Shown here: piece by piece, positions 21,010-33,043 of the stretch | How positions within the stretch are numbered: the stretch's first letter is position 1 | Layout of the letters: each line of letters starts with the position of its first letter | From: Anniella stebbinsi | Lineage: Eukaryota > Chordata > Lepidosauria > Squamata > Anniellidae | Direction of reading: 5' to 3' | Length of the DNA: 64,000 nt | NCBI GenBank assembly: GCA_029215795.1 | Contig: JARDYH010000002.1 | Coordinates: 15,183,001-15,247,000, forward strand | Position numbers and translations under genes: made by a program | Notes under the pieces: model-generated | The model's database searches: none | The model's input: only the letters and a program-made list of their open reading frames with translations | Told to the model about the DNA's origin: nothing

Positions 21010-24002
21010 AAAAGTAGTAATGGGAGCCTCTTGCTTGGCTCCATAGCACTTGAATGTTGCAACATGGGAATAATACTACCCATCTAAGTTACAGGATTCT
21101 TATACAAACAACCATGATTGTGTAAATGAAACACCATGTAAATATGTATTTATTTGTTTTTTTATTTTGTTTTTTTAAACACACACACACATACACACAC
21201 ACATCTGCCCTGTAACACCTTTTGATCTGACATGCCCTTCTTTTATTGGAATGTACATATCCTTCTGAAGGTCATTTTTGTGAAAATATTGGTGGGTCTA
21301 ATGCTGGGATTTCTTTCCTCTTGACGCCTCTCTCCATGCTGCAGAAATGAGTCTCTTGCTGATTTGGACAGAAATGATGCACTGGAATTGTTTGGTTGTT
21401 GCGTGACTGATAAATAGCTGCAGATTTGGACGTTGCTCAAGGACAGAACATCAAGCATTCAATTGGCCATATATGCCTCTATAGTGCAAAAGTCTTCATT
21501 ATTAATGTGCGTGAAAAATAATGACTTAGACATTTAGCTGGCCTATTTTGGAAGGAGGAGTAGGGCAACCAGTGCATGAAAAATTAGCACTGAATTATCT
21601 GTCATCACTTTTATATGTACATTTCAGGAGAAATGCTTCTATTTACGAGCCCTGCTCTATTGCTTGTAACTGCCAGAGTCAGCTCAATCCATGAGCCAGC
21701 TAAGCCAATGTGTGTGGATATAAGCAAGTTTAGTCATATTGAACACAATGGGACTACTTTGTCTTTAGTTGAAGGACACCAGCGTACCTGGTGCATGGAG
21801 GGGGCTAAAAAAAGGTTATTAATTGATGGAGACATTGACTCAATTCACCTCTGTTAACAAAGAAATTAATGTAAAAGAAAAATGTGAAGAGAATAATGAG
21901 GACACCATTTTCAAAGAAGGACATCTACTCCAGTGTGAAGTGTTGAAACAGGTGGAAGGCGGTGCTTTGCTGCTACAAGGATGACTTTTCAGGATCTTTA
22001 GTGGGTTCAGAATGATGTTTCATTATTTTTGACGTGATCAGAGCTCACAATATCCATGGCATAGTCTTGTCTCCTGGCCAGTGGTGGGCTGCCATCTTTC
22101 CCTCCACACCCACCAATGTCTCTGGAAAGACAGGACACCGTGACATAGCACAGTTCCATCTGAGGCATTGTGAAGGAGCATGGCAGCTTGCCCAAATGCC
22201 AAGGGCAGGAGTGCCACACCACTGGAAATGGCAGGAAAACCATTCTTTGGAGCAAGAAGAGGTGGGTGGAAGATGCTTCTGCCATCACTTTTCCCAGTAA
22301 ACCCTCTGGAAGCCTTTTGACTTTCTCCTGCCCAAGAAACATTCTGGAAAATGGCTTCCCACACTTGCAGCCTGCAGATGGGGTGGCAAAAGTGGGAGGC
22401 CATTCTTTACTTAGCCTTCAACCTTGTACACTTTTCTTCTACAACACACGCTCCATGGCATTTCGAGAATCTTCTTTTGAAAGTCCCTACAGTTTCACAA
22501 CGACCCCCTCCCCCTAAAAATATCCTTAGGCATATGGAAATAGATGCATGGCTCTTGGGATCCCACCTTACGAACCTCATCCCCTTTCTCCTGTACAAGC
22601 CAACATGCCGGGGTACATAATACTCTGTCAGAGCATCTGCTACTGTTTAGAGTGAAGAGGAGGGAAATCACAGAACATTTTTGCCTGCAACATGTCATGC
22701 CCATGTTCAGATATCTGTCTGAAACTGAATATGCATATAGATGGGAATTGGGATCGCACTAAATGGCCCCATCCCTACCAGCATAATATCTGAAAGAGCC
22801 TACCCATATACAGTTGGTACATGCATAGGTTTCCTCCATGCAACTGGGGAGCCTGTCTATTCAAGGACTAGTAGCATCCCTTCACCCTGTTCTACTGCGT
22901 TCATTGAATTCAGGGCCTGTCGAGATGCTATTGAACTAAACACAAAAACTGATGGGAGCCACTCTGCATTTCTCCTGCATCATGTCTAGCTTGGCCCTAA
23001 CCTGACCAGGACCTACCACTCTACCCATCCCCTCACCCCTAACATCAAAGCAAGTCAATGTCCCTTCATTGCCCAGATATGGAAATATAAATGTCAGCGA
23101 TAGCAACAAGGTTTGGAAGGACCATGGGGAAGACACCCTCAATGGGGGACCCTTCTTCATTGAGGCCACCTTCTTACCAGGATTGTCAACAGCTGCTGTT
23201 CCTCTTCCACCTCATTCTCTTCCTCATCATTGCTTGCTTGGCAGGCAGATTGCCAATGAGCAAGTAGTCAGTGGCATCTAGAGCTCCTCCATCGCACTGC
23301 CACCGTTGCCTGGGCCCGAGTAAGAAGCAAGTGAATAAATAGGTTGAAGAGGAGGAGCAAGTCCAGAGGGGCTCTTATCAGTAGCACCACCACTGGGCTA
23401 TGGGCCTTCAACAGATGCCTGCTCAGTCTTACCCTTGACACCAGCCCTCATAAATGCTTTTACTTCCCAGACTATAGAGTTTGAGTAGAAAATGCCCAAC
23501 TAAGCTGAAGCAATTTTGTTCAGATTCTGATGAAACTGAATGGGGTAATTGGGTCTCATTGGAAACATTGCACTTCTCATCTAGAAACTCATTTTTCCTT
23601 TATTTGACTAAACAAGAGATGGGAGGGAGACTTAGCAAAAGATGGGGACCTCTAGCAGCAGGAGAAATTATTTCCACTTTGCTTAGGTGAGCCTGCATAT
23701 AGATGACAACAATATGCATCTATTTACAATGAATCAAGAATGGAAGATGTTAGGTCTCTGTTTTGCAATCATAACAAACAGAGCTGGAATTACAGAAATG
23801 TTGAACCCACGTGGCATGCCTCAGGACCCTGAGATTATACTTCTCCAGCTATTTAGGGTGTCCTACAACTCCCAACATTCCCCAATGAGCCTCACTCCTT
23901 TTTTGCCCTTCCCTTCCTGTGGTCCTCTCTGCTGTCACCAGGTGGGATTATTTTTCTCTGTTGGCCTCCACCAAACCAACCATTACTGGGAGATTCAGGA
24001 CA
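21010..24002. other. Unassigned DNA
   Basis: About 3 kb with no recognised repeat ends or exons. It includes a (CA)n run at 21178-21203. Several 80-120 codon frames overlap at 22007-22620 on both strands with no recognisable domain; such overlap on both strands argues against coding. Confidence 0.45.
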
Positions 24003-24233
24003 GATGAAAGGAAGGACTTCTTCACACAGCGCATCATTAAACTATAGAATTCACTTCCACAAGATGTAGTGCTGGCCACCAATTTGGATGGCTTAAAAGG
24101 GTGGTTAGTTACATTCCTGGAGGAGAAGGCCATCAATGACTACTAGTCCTTATAGCAATGTGCTACCTCCAGTAGCAGAGGCAGTAAGCCTATATGCACC
24201 AGTTGCTGGGGAACATGGGTGGGAAAGCCTCAA
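24003..24233 (+). mobile_element. CR1/L3-like LINE 3' end, tail missing
   Basis: Contains gaaggacttcttcacacagc, ttcctggaggagaaggc and ggcagtaagcctatatgcacc in the same order as 20658, but stops after ggggaacatgggtggg, before the promoter-like and tail blocks. Confidence 0.65.
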
Positions 24234-26515
24234 GGCCCAGTCTCAAATCTGCTTTATCAGTGAATTGGCTATTAGAAGTGCAGTGGATAAGCCCCAAAGA
24301 AAAGAGAACACACCGTTTCAGATAATAACATTTAAAGGTTTACTGAAGAAAAAATGTCAATAAGGGAAAGTTATAAAATCAGAATGGATACACACAGTCA
24401 CAGACACACCATATGAGCAATGGGGTGATAACATAAGCTGTGATAAATGCTTCCAGCTAATCTAACTAGACTGTGTCCCTATTTTATCCAGGTCCCTTAT
24501 CCAAGTAGTATCTTACTGTCATAGGTCCAGCACTCTCTCAACCAGCTCTCTATGAAGAACAGGGTCCTGTTCTTCCTAACAGCCTCATAGGAATGTTATA
24601 AAAACAGCAGGTTGGGTTTGTGGCCTCACTCGCAGGGTTGAGGTTAGCTGGGAGTAAATTAGAAATTTGAAGCCACATGGGTCTTGTTGCTGGGGTTTCT
24701 GAGGAGATTGTCCTTGGCAAGAATTACTCAGCAAATTGCCACCTGGCTTCTGTTATCAAAAAGCCATTGGCTAAGACAGACTCCAAGGCCACAGCTACTG
24801 AGGGATGAATTTCAGATGAACTGGGGCAAAACCTCCCTTGCTGGAGGGAGGGGGAAGTCCCAAGAGCAACTCAAGCCTGGATTGGTGGGAGCTAGTAGCC
24901 CCACCGGCTTGGGCTTTGGAGATAAAAAATGAGCTTATAATTCAGCCCTTTCATCTCCTGGACCCTGAATGCTGTAGATGGTACCACCCATCTGGCGGAA
25001 GGAGGATGCCCTGTGTAAGGTGATTTCACACAGACAGCCAGGTGGTGGTGGTGGTGGTGGTGGTTTTCAATTTGGATTGCTCTGAGGAACCGGTGTCTCT
25101 GGAACTAAGCATGTTATGAGCTTTTAAAGTTTTATTGCCGCTAAGTTTTGGTAATGACTGGTTGAACTGTATCCCCTCCCCAATTTCTTTCCCCCCTTTT
25201 TTAAAATCCTACTGCTACTTAAAGACTTAATTCTTTTAATACATTTGTTTTAAGCCCTAACCCATGTGTTTATTCCCAGGGCATTTGCTGGCATTAAGTC
25301 CAGTGTTAGCTGGCTGTAGGGAAGTGAGCGATTGGGTTTGCAAGGAGGGTGCATTGACTGCCTGTTCTTCACACTCGCCAGTTCCAATTGCTCCGATTCT
25401 TTTTTTCCCTCTAGGATGTCTTTGTTTCTCTCTGTTTCTCTGCTTCTGGCTTACACCTTTATATCCTAAAATGGGTTATTTCCATCCCCATGTGCAGAAC
25501 GTTTCAGAAACAGAGTGTTATAGAGAAGATCAGTGACAGTGGATTTATGTACAAGTGGAGTTTGTGTCTTGCATTTTTGCTGGCATCTCCCCGGCACCTT
25601 GGCTAAACTATCCATTTTTTTCCTAAGATAGGCAGCAAGAGGAAGACGTTTGAAGCCTACTATGAATGAGTGAGATACCTGGCTAGTAGCAGGAGGTATG
25701 AAATCACACCACGCCATCCTTCTCCAAGTTATAATGAGGCCTCCACGACTTCCTACTAGATCAGAGAGAGGAGCGGGAGGGGAGGGGGGAGGCGGACCAG
25801 AGGCTGGCTAACACAAACATTACATGGAGCGTATGCTCATTCACATAATGTTTCTCCTGCTGCGTCTGCATCTGTTTTGTTCTTGTTCACACTTCCAGGC
25901 TGTAAAGAGAAATTCACAACAATGAGGGTCCTAGGTGTTTGTGTGTGTGTTTTTGGCAAGCGTCAGATGACGACTCTGCTTCAGATGAAGGGGGGTAGCT
26001 CGTTTCCTTTTGCTGTCTGCTTTTCAAAAACCCAAGCAGATGGGCACTTTGTTTGAACAATGCCAAGCGTGTAATTCGTATTTCCACCTAGCACAAGTCA
26101 CCTTCACAAAACCATAAGGTGGAAGTCACTCTTCTGGGCAGGCTGAGCCCAAGGGAGGAGAGGCAGGCCAGATGCTGGCCCGGACCCAAGTTCAAGGAGA
26201 TTAAAATCTGATCTTCTACTCTGGGCCTAATGATGATACAGGCCCCTGCAAACTCCCTTGTGCAAAAGGTATGGATTAGCAAAGGCGTCAGTGCTGGGAA
26301 GGATCAAAACTGAAAGTTTTAGGGGTCTCGCCTGCCAGCTTTTAACTTTACGCTCCTAAATGTACTTCCAGAATCTGTAAGGAAACAGGTGCCACAGCAA
26401 AACCCCATGAGTAGAGGGGGGTTGCAAAATGAGTGTAGAGGAGTTACAGTATTGGAGACCATTAGTGGAAAATAACTTGGGGGTGGTTGGAGGGATGAGT
26501 ATACGGGATAACTTA
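24234..26515. other. Unassigned DNA with a GGT microsatellite
   Basis: (GGT)n at 25041-25064. The stretch 24290-24640 is AT-rich and may be old LTR-type sequence, not proven. The block 25700-25960 has low repeat content and a GA/GGA-rich run at 25764-25800. No exon is recognised. Confidence 0.4.
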
Positions 26516-26517
26516 GT

Positions 26518-27005
26518 TCATTTCTACACCATAGGGGTGTAGAGGGAGGGAGCGGTGGTGATCCCAGATGTACCTGCTTCCAGGATCATTGCTTTAATCT
26601 ACATAAGAAGTGTGACATCCCAGCTTCCTCCCGGGCTGTCACAAGTCGCAAGCGCCATTTTTTGGGGGGTCGAAGATCCACGAAGAGCTCACTTGTGCTC
26701 CAATGAAAACTGGTAAGTGGGGGGGGAATCCAGATGAAAATTGGGGGGACCACCCTCCCCCGCCATCCTGGGGATGGTGGATTTGCCCCACAGAGGACAC
26801 AGAGCCATGCGGTGTAGCTCCATGCCCATTTCTGCTGCCGTGCTTACTCACAAGTAAGCGTGGCAGCAGCTGGGATGGGCGGCCACATCTCCCATTGTCT
26901 CAGGAAGTTCCTGGAACCGCAGAAAAATCGGGTTTCATCGGGGAATCTCTTATCCCGGGGGAACCCGTGCCCATCCCCACCCCACCCCCGGGAGTCCCTG
27001 TACCT
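26518..27005 (+). mobile_element. MITE related to the L2-embedded MITE (61717)
   Basis: Shares with 61717-62261 and 63459 the motifs catttctacacca, cttactcacaagtaagcgtgg (a hairpin around TTACTC), a gaaccgcagaaaa block and cggggg-type closing sequence. The left end is visible but the right end is unclear. Non-coding; the many PPP-rich frames are artefacts of C-rich sequence. Confidence 0.5.
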
Positions 27006-27576
27006 TAGCATAGAACAAGATTGCAAAGTAAAGAGTTGTACCTGAGGATGAGCTATGGATAATCACTGTTACAAAAGAGATGGTGTCAAAGGGAAAGTAC
27101 ATGCCTAGACGCTGCAGGAATGTATCAGTTTCAAACAATTTACCAAGTCATGTGATGCAATGCCTCTTTTCCATTCAGGAATGCCTCCAATGACAATTCA
27201 TTGAAAACGATAGAAACAAATGGGAGAAATGAAACAAAGGAATTTTCATTTGTTTCTCCAACTCATTTTTATTTTCGTCAATTTTTCACAGAAACAAACC
27301 AGAAGCAAATGGGCACATTTCATCTTGTTTTTTATTCATTGTAGAAATGTTTTGCATCCAAGGACCTAACATTTGCATCTTTACCACTCTGCAAATTTGT
27401 TTTCTCAAGTACGGGATGTTCTCCAAACCTCAGGTTGTGGGATTAAATAACTAGAGTGATGTTTCTATAGGTTGGCTCACACCAAAATGGTGATTGAGAA
27501 GTTCTACCCCAACAAGACTCCTGGCCCGTTCGGAGGGGGGGGATACCATAATACCATGCCCAGACCTTTGTTAGGG
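27006..27576. other. Unassigned AT-rich DNA
   Basis: Around 27170-27330 there are many gaaacaaa and aaacaaatg words typical of degenerate foldback hAT interiors, but no ends were found. Confidence 0.35.
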
Positions 27577-27842
27577 CAGAGGTGTTGAACCTCTTTAACT
27601 CCAAGAGCTAGATTCGATTTAAAGCTCTCACTGCCAGCAACTAATAGTTAGGAGAGGCATTCCAACTTTGTAGAATAGGGATGGGGGGACAGCACAAAAG
27701 CTAGAAAAGCTTTCTCCTGGTGATCAGGAGAAAGGGGTAGGACCTGGTGAAGGAGGTTGGCCTTCTGGGAAACTCCAGAGAGCCAGATTGGGACCTCAGG
27801 AGGGCTGGATTAGTTCTCCAGGCCTGAGTTTCTCCATCTCTG
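27577..27842 (+). mobile_element. hAT-like MITE, cagaggtg ends
   Basis: Left end cagaggtgttgaacctc and right end gtttctccatctctg are inverted versions of a CAGRGRTG type terminus. The internal aaagctctcactgccagcaac is shared with 44060-44394. The flanks (tgttaggg and gtctagtg) match at only half the positions. Confidence 0.55.
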
Positions 27843-27999
27843 GTCTAGTGCAGACCACATAATACCAACTTTGTTTAGGCCGGTGCTGTGCTGAAAATTT
27901 CCATTCTTCCATTCTTGACATTTTGTCGGGGCAACAAAAACTCTGGTGAAAGAGGCTGGGGGAGGTAAGAATTTCAAAGAATTTTCTCCTTGGGGAAGT

Positions 28000-28286
28000 G
28001 GACAGGGTTCCCACATACCATTTTAAATGCAGGCAGTTGTTGAGGGGTCTACTTTCTATTTAAAAGAACAACAACAATACACCCTTGGCACTTTCAGGAG
28101 CCCAGGAGTTCTTCCTGAATGCCTATTGGAGAGGGAAAGGGAACATGGTCTCCAATAGGCATTCAGGAAGAACTGCCAGTCTTCTCCAAGTGCCATGGGT
28201 GTGTGGTTTTTTATATAACAGATAGAAAGAAGACCCCTCAACAACCGGCCACACCTAAAAATGTATGAGGATTGGGAACACTGTCC
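28000..28286. mobile_element. Foldback (hairpin) MITE
   Basis: The whole segment is an inverted repeat: ggacagggttccca at 28000 pairs with tgggaacactgtcc at 28273-28286. A middle pair (gttgttgaggggtct and agacccctcaaca) lies at about 28036 and 28232. A perfect 26-bp innermost stem lies at 28107-28132 and 28149-28174, with a 16-nt loop. The arms outside the core have diverged. A single-copy hairpin RNA gene is the alternative. Confidence 0.75.
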
Positions 28287-28404
28287 CACCCCCTAAGGGG
28301 AAAAATCCTCCCCTTGCCTGCAAAAGAGGCAGAAAAAACAATGCCTCTTCTGCTGGAAGAGAAAAAAGTTCCCTAAAACAGGGGCAGGAATCGGCACATC
28401 ACTA

Positions 28405-28852
28405 GTTTAGATTTAATTGGCTACCAGTTTCTTCAATTCAGTTCAAGATACTGATTTCATAACCCCAAATAGGGATGTAAAAAGGGGCCCAGAGTATCTC
28501 AGGAATCAGTTCCTCCCATCTCAACCTGCCCAAGATCTGTGTTCGGTTCCTGAGGCCCTCGTCATTGACCAAGAGGAGTGTTTCAGCCATGGTGTCTAAG
28601 TTGTGGAATAGCCTCCGAAGGGAGATACATTCACCTGCTCTAAAAAGTCTCTTAAGACCATATCAGTCTCATAGGCATTTTCTACTTGGAGTCTAGGATG
28701 ATCCAGCTATGTTTTTATGATACCTTTGTGTGGTATCGGTGTTGTTTTTGCTTTTTCTTGCTGATTTATGATAATGCCTTAATGTTGTTATCCAACTTAA
28801 GTGCGCTTGCTATTTAAAAAGTGTGATACAGCTGTTAAAATAAATAAATACA
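28405..28852 (+). mobile_element. L2 LINE 3' end
   Basis: Begins with ttaattggctaccagtttc (the LxWLPV block of L2 ORF ends), continues with ttgtggaatagcctccgaag (LWNSL), then a TA-rich 3' UTR to ttaaaataaataaata. The coding part has frameshifts and stops. Same orientation and organisation as 11650. Confidence 0.7.
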
Positions 28853-29009
28853 CATGCTGCTACTGCAATCTGTGTGATTGCCAAGGCCTGAAGTAGCAGA
28901 TCTTTGACCATAAAGCTGTTTCTTTGTCCTGGTCACACAGGTATCAGTGGCTATGTGAGAGGACAGTGAAGAAAAAGAAATTGATGAGTTTGTGTGGCAA
29001 GAAAGGACC

Positions 29010-29760
29010 TTGTTCACAGGTAGAGCAGATGCTTTGCATGCAGAAGGTCCCATTTTCTGTCCATGTTCTCTCCAGGTAGGGCTGGAAAAACTCCTACCTA
29101 AAGATTTGGAGGCTGCATTCGGACAACATATTAAGCAACGGTGGGGGGAGGGGGAACAATCGTCTGTTGTGTTGCTTATTGTGTTGTGTGGAGGGTAACA
29201 CACCGCTAACAAACTACTGATGGTATGCTATTCTGCCCAAATAAGCAACTGAGAGAAACAACTGGCTTGCAAGTTGTTTAGCTCGAAGCCAGTTGTTTAA
29301 AGTGTTGTGTGGAGGGGTGAGTGGGTTAATGGCGTGTGGTCAGTGGGTTAAAACACAAGCCCATAGAGGCAGGCAGCAAGAGCAACCAAGCCCATAGAGG
29401 CAGGCAGCAAGAGCAACCAAGGCGCCGGCTGCCACTCTGCTACAACTGGTGCAACTTGCAGAGGCTGCTGGGATAGAACTGGTTGGACTGAGGGAGGAGG
29501 GAGGGTGGGGAGAGGGGCGGGGGCTGTGTCAGTCAAATGCTGGGTTGACTATTAGTCCACTCAACGCCAGCCCCAACCACCCACAGTTGTGTAGGAATAT
29601 GTTGTGTGGGAAGTACCCACAATATAACCAACTGTGAGTTGGCTACTCAACCCACCATTGACTAATGTGTTGTCCGAATGCAGTCGGAGAGTCACTGCCA
29701 GTCATTCACACAGTACTGAGTTAGATGGACCACTGAACTCTTTTTGCTTTCTACAGGTGT
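29010..29760 (+). mobile_element. tRNA-derived SINE split by a MITE
   Basis: The promoter part (ggtagagcagatgctttgc, about 29019) and the ctccaggtagggctgg block end at tttgga (29110). The 3' part resumes at ggagagtcactgccagtc (29686) and ends past gttagatggaccactgaac. Excising 29111-29685 and one gga restores the SINE as seen at 54288. The tail is eroded. Confidence 0.7.
29111..29685 (+). mobile_element. PIF/Harbinger-like MITE, 3-bp TSD (copy C)
   Basis: The ends ggctgcattcggacaacat and gttgtccgaatgcagtc are inverted and flanked by gga on both sides (29108-29110, 29686-29688). The host SINE reads continuously across the junction, so the 3-bp TSD is certain. Contains a 31-bp direct tandem repeat at 29356-29417 (unit begins caagcccatagaggcaggc). 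The open frame on the minus strand (62 codons) is proline/leucine-rich noise. Confidence 0.8.
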
Positions 29761-29767
29761 TTCAGCT

Positions 29768-30056
29768 TAAGAACATATGAACAGCTCTGCTGGATCAGAC
29801 CAAGGGTCCATCTAGTCCACCATCCTCTTCACACAGTGACCACCCAGCTGCCCACAGGAAATTCACAAGCAGGACATGAGTGTAACTGTACCCTCCTGCC
29901 CATGTCCCCCAGCAACTGGGGTATACAGGCTTACTGCCTTTGGTATTGATAGCCTTCTCCTCCCGGAATGTGTCCAGCTCACTTTAAAAGCCATCCAAAT
30001 TGATGGCCATCACTACATTTTATGGAAGTGGATTCCATAGTTTAACTATGTGCTGT
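29768..30056 (-). mobile_element. CR1/L3-like LINE 3' end
   Basis: Reversed copy beginning with taagaacatatgaacagc and ttggatcagacc-type words (ctggatcagaccaagggtc). It ends at ttccatagtttaactatg, where the forward copies begin. It abuts the forward CR1 tail at 30057. Confidence 0.7.
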
Positions 30057-30412
30057 GTGCTTGAGCAGGATCCTTGAACTTGAAAAGGTTGTCACACAGA
30101 GGAGGGCAAGTATCTCTTTTCAATCATCCCAGAGTACAGGATACAGAATAATGGGCTCAAGTTACAGGAAGCCAGATTCCAGCTGGACATCAGGAAAAAT
30201 TTCCTGTCTGTTAGAGCAGTATGACAATGGAACCAATGACCTAGGGAGGTGGTGGGCTCTCCCACACTAGAGGCATTCAAGAGGCAGCTGGACAGCCATC
30301 TGTCAGGGATGCTTTAAGGTAGATTCCTGTATTGAGCAGGAGGTTGGACTCGATGGCCTTATAGGCCCCTTCCAACTCTACTATTCTCTGATTCTCTGAT
30401 TCTATACTGTAG
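30057..30412 (+). mobile_element. CR1 LINE 3' end with (ATTCTCTG)n tail
   Basis: Typical CR1 tail: ttccagctggacatcagg, ggaggtggtgggctctccc, then ggttggactcgatggcc and ccttccaactctactattc, ending in tandem ATTCTCTG units at about 30392-30410. The 5' end is truncated at 30057. Target not identified because the left neighbour is another LINE. Confidence 0.75.
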
Positions 30413-31337
30413 GCAAATCTCAGTAACACATTAGGGATGTGCAAGACACATACACAAACACACCAGTATTTTGCTAGATGTACCATAAACCGTTTTGCTG
30501 CCTTCCAAATCTCTTGGTTGTTTTATTCCAGCAGGAACTTCTAACTCAAAGTTCTGTAATGTTTGGTACCAAATCTACCTAGTGATTGGGAAGGATTGGA
30601 GACATTTGTATGGATCCTCTACCAGCAGAGGTGGGAAGATCTGAAAATGGAAGAGCAGGGTTGAGAGGGAGGGGAGCATTCCTTCCCCCTTTCTGTTTTG
30701 TTTTTCCTTTGATGATTCCCCTTCCATTGGAATCAATGGGAGGGACATTATGTACACCCACTGGCATGTATCTGGGGACTAGGAGGGCTTTGGATACTTT
30801 CGATCCAAAGCCTCCCCTATCCATGGCATGCCTCCGATCCACTTTTTGCCTCTATTGACATTGGAGCTCTGGCATTAAAGAAGCACATGCTTCAGAGATT
30901 CCTGCAGGGACTGGGCATCTGAGATCAGATCTCCCCCTCCAAGTGTGGACACCTCCCTCTGCCCTTGGAAGGGGAGACCCAGTCCATCCTATGGACCCTG
31001 CAATGCCCTCCCAGGGACCATAGAACTGCAGCCTTGCTATTGCAACTTCCTGCTGTATGGAATTACTCATCAGATGAGATGTTGATGAAAGTCCTAAGAT
31101 ATCAGTTGTCAAAGTTTTGCTTGCAAATAGTACTGGAAAGCAAATTTTGATTTCTCTGACACTAAGCGTGTGTTTCCAAACCACCTGTAGGTTTGATCTT
31201 CTGGTTTTATAATGGATGATAATGCCAGGGGAATACCGATATGTGTTGATTGAGTGCATGACGCTTTTCTCTTCAAGACTTTGCTTCTGGAGTGGGTTCG
31301 CTCAAAGCACAAATACCAGTCTTGGGGAAAGGAGCAG
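30413..31337. other. Unassigned DNA
   Basis: Word ttagggatgtgcaagac at about 30433 resembles a hAT-type TAGGGATG end, but no partner end was found downstream. The rest is unassigned. Confidence 0.4.
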
Positions 31338-31800
31338 TTTTATTTATTATTTATTTAGTACATTTCTGATCTGCCCAATAACTAATGGTCTCTGGGCAAA
31401 TTACAAACAGTTAAAAAACTAAGATGCCATAGAACTGAAAAAAATATATAATACAATGCATGTATTGAAAATAATGAAATGCAATATAATGCAAACAATT
31501 AACAGCATAGGGTTGGCTAAAACAGACATAATTATCTAGCACTAAATCTCTAAAATGTCTGGGAGGAAAAAGGGGTTTGTCTGGCACCAAAAAGATAACG
31601 TAGGTGCCAGGCAAACATCTTTCAGGAGCTTATTCCATCAGTAGGGTGCCACCACTGAGAAGGCCCTCTCTTTTCTAGCCACCTGCCTAGCATCCTTTGG
31701 TGGGGCCTCCCAGAGGAGGGGCTCTGAAGATGACCTAAGAGTGGGAGCAAGTACATGCAGGAGGTGACATGCCTCTAGATATTCCTCCTGCATTGTGAAA
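31338..31800 (-). mobile_element. L2-like LINE 3' end
   Basis: Reverse-strand copy. Its tail is the tttatttattatttattta run at the left. Its last coding words (minus strand) are agagggccttctcagtggtgg and gaggccccaccaaaggatgc, near 31650-31715. The long ORF of 96 codons on the minus strand overlaps this end but is not intact L2 coding sequence. Confidence 0.6.
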
Positions 31801-31977
31801 ACCACAATACAGGAGGAAAGTGTTAAAAAAAATACTCCCCCCCTCACAGTGGTCCTAGTCATGTTTCTCCTCCCCCTCAGCTGCTTTGAAAAGTACAATA
31901 AACACACAATGTGGGTGTTTTGGTTCAATCCCAGGATTCCTAATCAAACCTCATTTGAGATCTGCCTTCCCATAGAA
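31801..31977. other. Unassigned short spacer
   Basis: Nothing recognised in this short spacer between an L2-like tail and a hAT-like element. Confidence 0.4.
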
Positions 31978-32059
31978 CAGGGGTGGGCCACTTGTGGCCT
32001 TCTAGTTCTTTTGGCCTACAACTCCTATCAGCCCAAGCCAAGATAGCCATTGGTGAGGG

Positions 32060-33043
32060 TGTGAAGGTTTGAGGCATACCGAGGCAAGGTAACAGAGTCA
32101 GGCTTAGATGCCTGGGGATTTTCTATTGGGAGGAGTATCCCAGAGAGGAGTAGTTTCATTTCTCCACTCAAGGTGCATTTCCTGGTTAAGTTTCATTTCT
32201 TCCAGATTGAAACAGTACTTTCTCCTTTTGGGGGAAGAGGGTATAAAAGAGGGAGAGAGCCAGAGAGGACAGAGCGAAAAAAGACCAGAGCATGAGGAAG
32301 CAGCTGCAGGGAAAAGCCTAAATACAGCTAGGGTAAAGGACTTGCGTTTTGCAACTTTTATTTTATTTTAATGCCTTTGTACCTCTCAGCTCTATTGACT
32401 AAATACCTTTTATTGTGATTTGATCATTTTCTATATTGGTAATCTGTTGTGTTAAACCTCAAGGGTCTGTTCTGCCTATCGCTCCATGGCCACTTCCAGG
32501 TTTGTCCCTGTAAATACACATCAGCAGGGCGAGACTCCTTGGATCGTTGGATGTCGGCCCGCTATTTTGTTTTGTTTTTTCTGAGGAAGAGTGCTCCTGC
32601 ACTCCGGCGCAAAAGTAAGTATCAAAAAAACAAAACGCCATGCGCGATCGCGCCCCCTCCCCCTCTGCCATCCTGGGCATGCCGATTTTTGTTCCTCCCC
32701 TCTCCTGATGGCCACGGAGCCGCACGGCAGGAACGGGGCGGGCAGCCACATCTTCGTTCCTGGGAACTTTCCGGGACCGCAGAAAAATTCAGGATTTTTC
32801 TGGTTCCGGGAAGCCAGGAAAAATCCCATGCCTGTCCCCCCCAGCCCCCAGTACTCCCTGTGCATCATGCGGACTCACAGGGAGCAACCAGGGTCCATCC
32901 CAGACGTTTTGCCTGGTATGGAAAGGTCCCATGTCTACAATGTAAACCCCCATGTTACTGGGAAGGGGAAGATAAAAAGAAGGAAGGTGAGACAGATCCT
33001 TTAAGAGTTGCTCTGTGTCCAGGACAAAGAAGGAATCCTCACA
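32060..33043 (+). mobile_element. Solo LTR (retroviral or Gypsy type), itself interrupted
   Basis: Begins tgtgaaggtttgaggc and ends cctcaca, giving TGTGA...TCACA inverted ends with canonical TG/CA. Flanks are gaggg and gagag, a possible 5-bp duplication (4 of 5 match). Excluding the inserted MITE (32461-32945) the LTR is about 500 bp. There is no internal coding region, so it is a solo LTR. A homologous 5' part occurs at 49987-50110. Whether the parent was an ERV or a Gypsy element cannot be told. Confidence 0.65.
32461..32945 (+). mobile_element. MITE related to 61717, inside the LTR
   Basis: Right end ggtatggaaaggtcc resembles the family terminus, and the interior has gatggccacggagccgcac and aaccgcagaaaaattcagg as in 61717-62261 and 63459. 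The left end near 32461 is diverged and no duplication was verified. The large frames here (up to 234 codons) are artefacts of a stop-poor C-rich element. Confidence 0.55.

Noticed and set aside
22007..22620. Cluster of 80-121-codon frames on both strands
   Set aside because: The frames overlap each other on opposite strands, show no shared domain, and have no splice or promoter context.
28107..28174. Annotated microRNA gene
   Set aside because: The stem extends into a 287-bp inverted repeat with transposon-like ends; without small-RNA reads it is called a foldback element.
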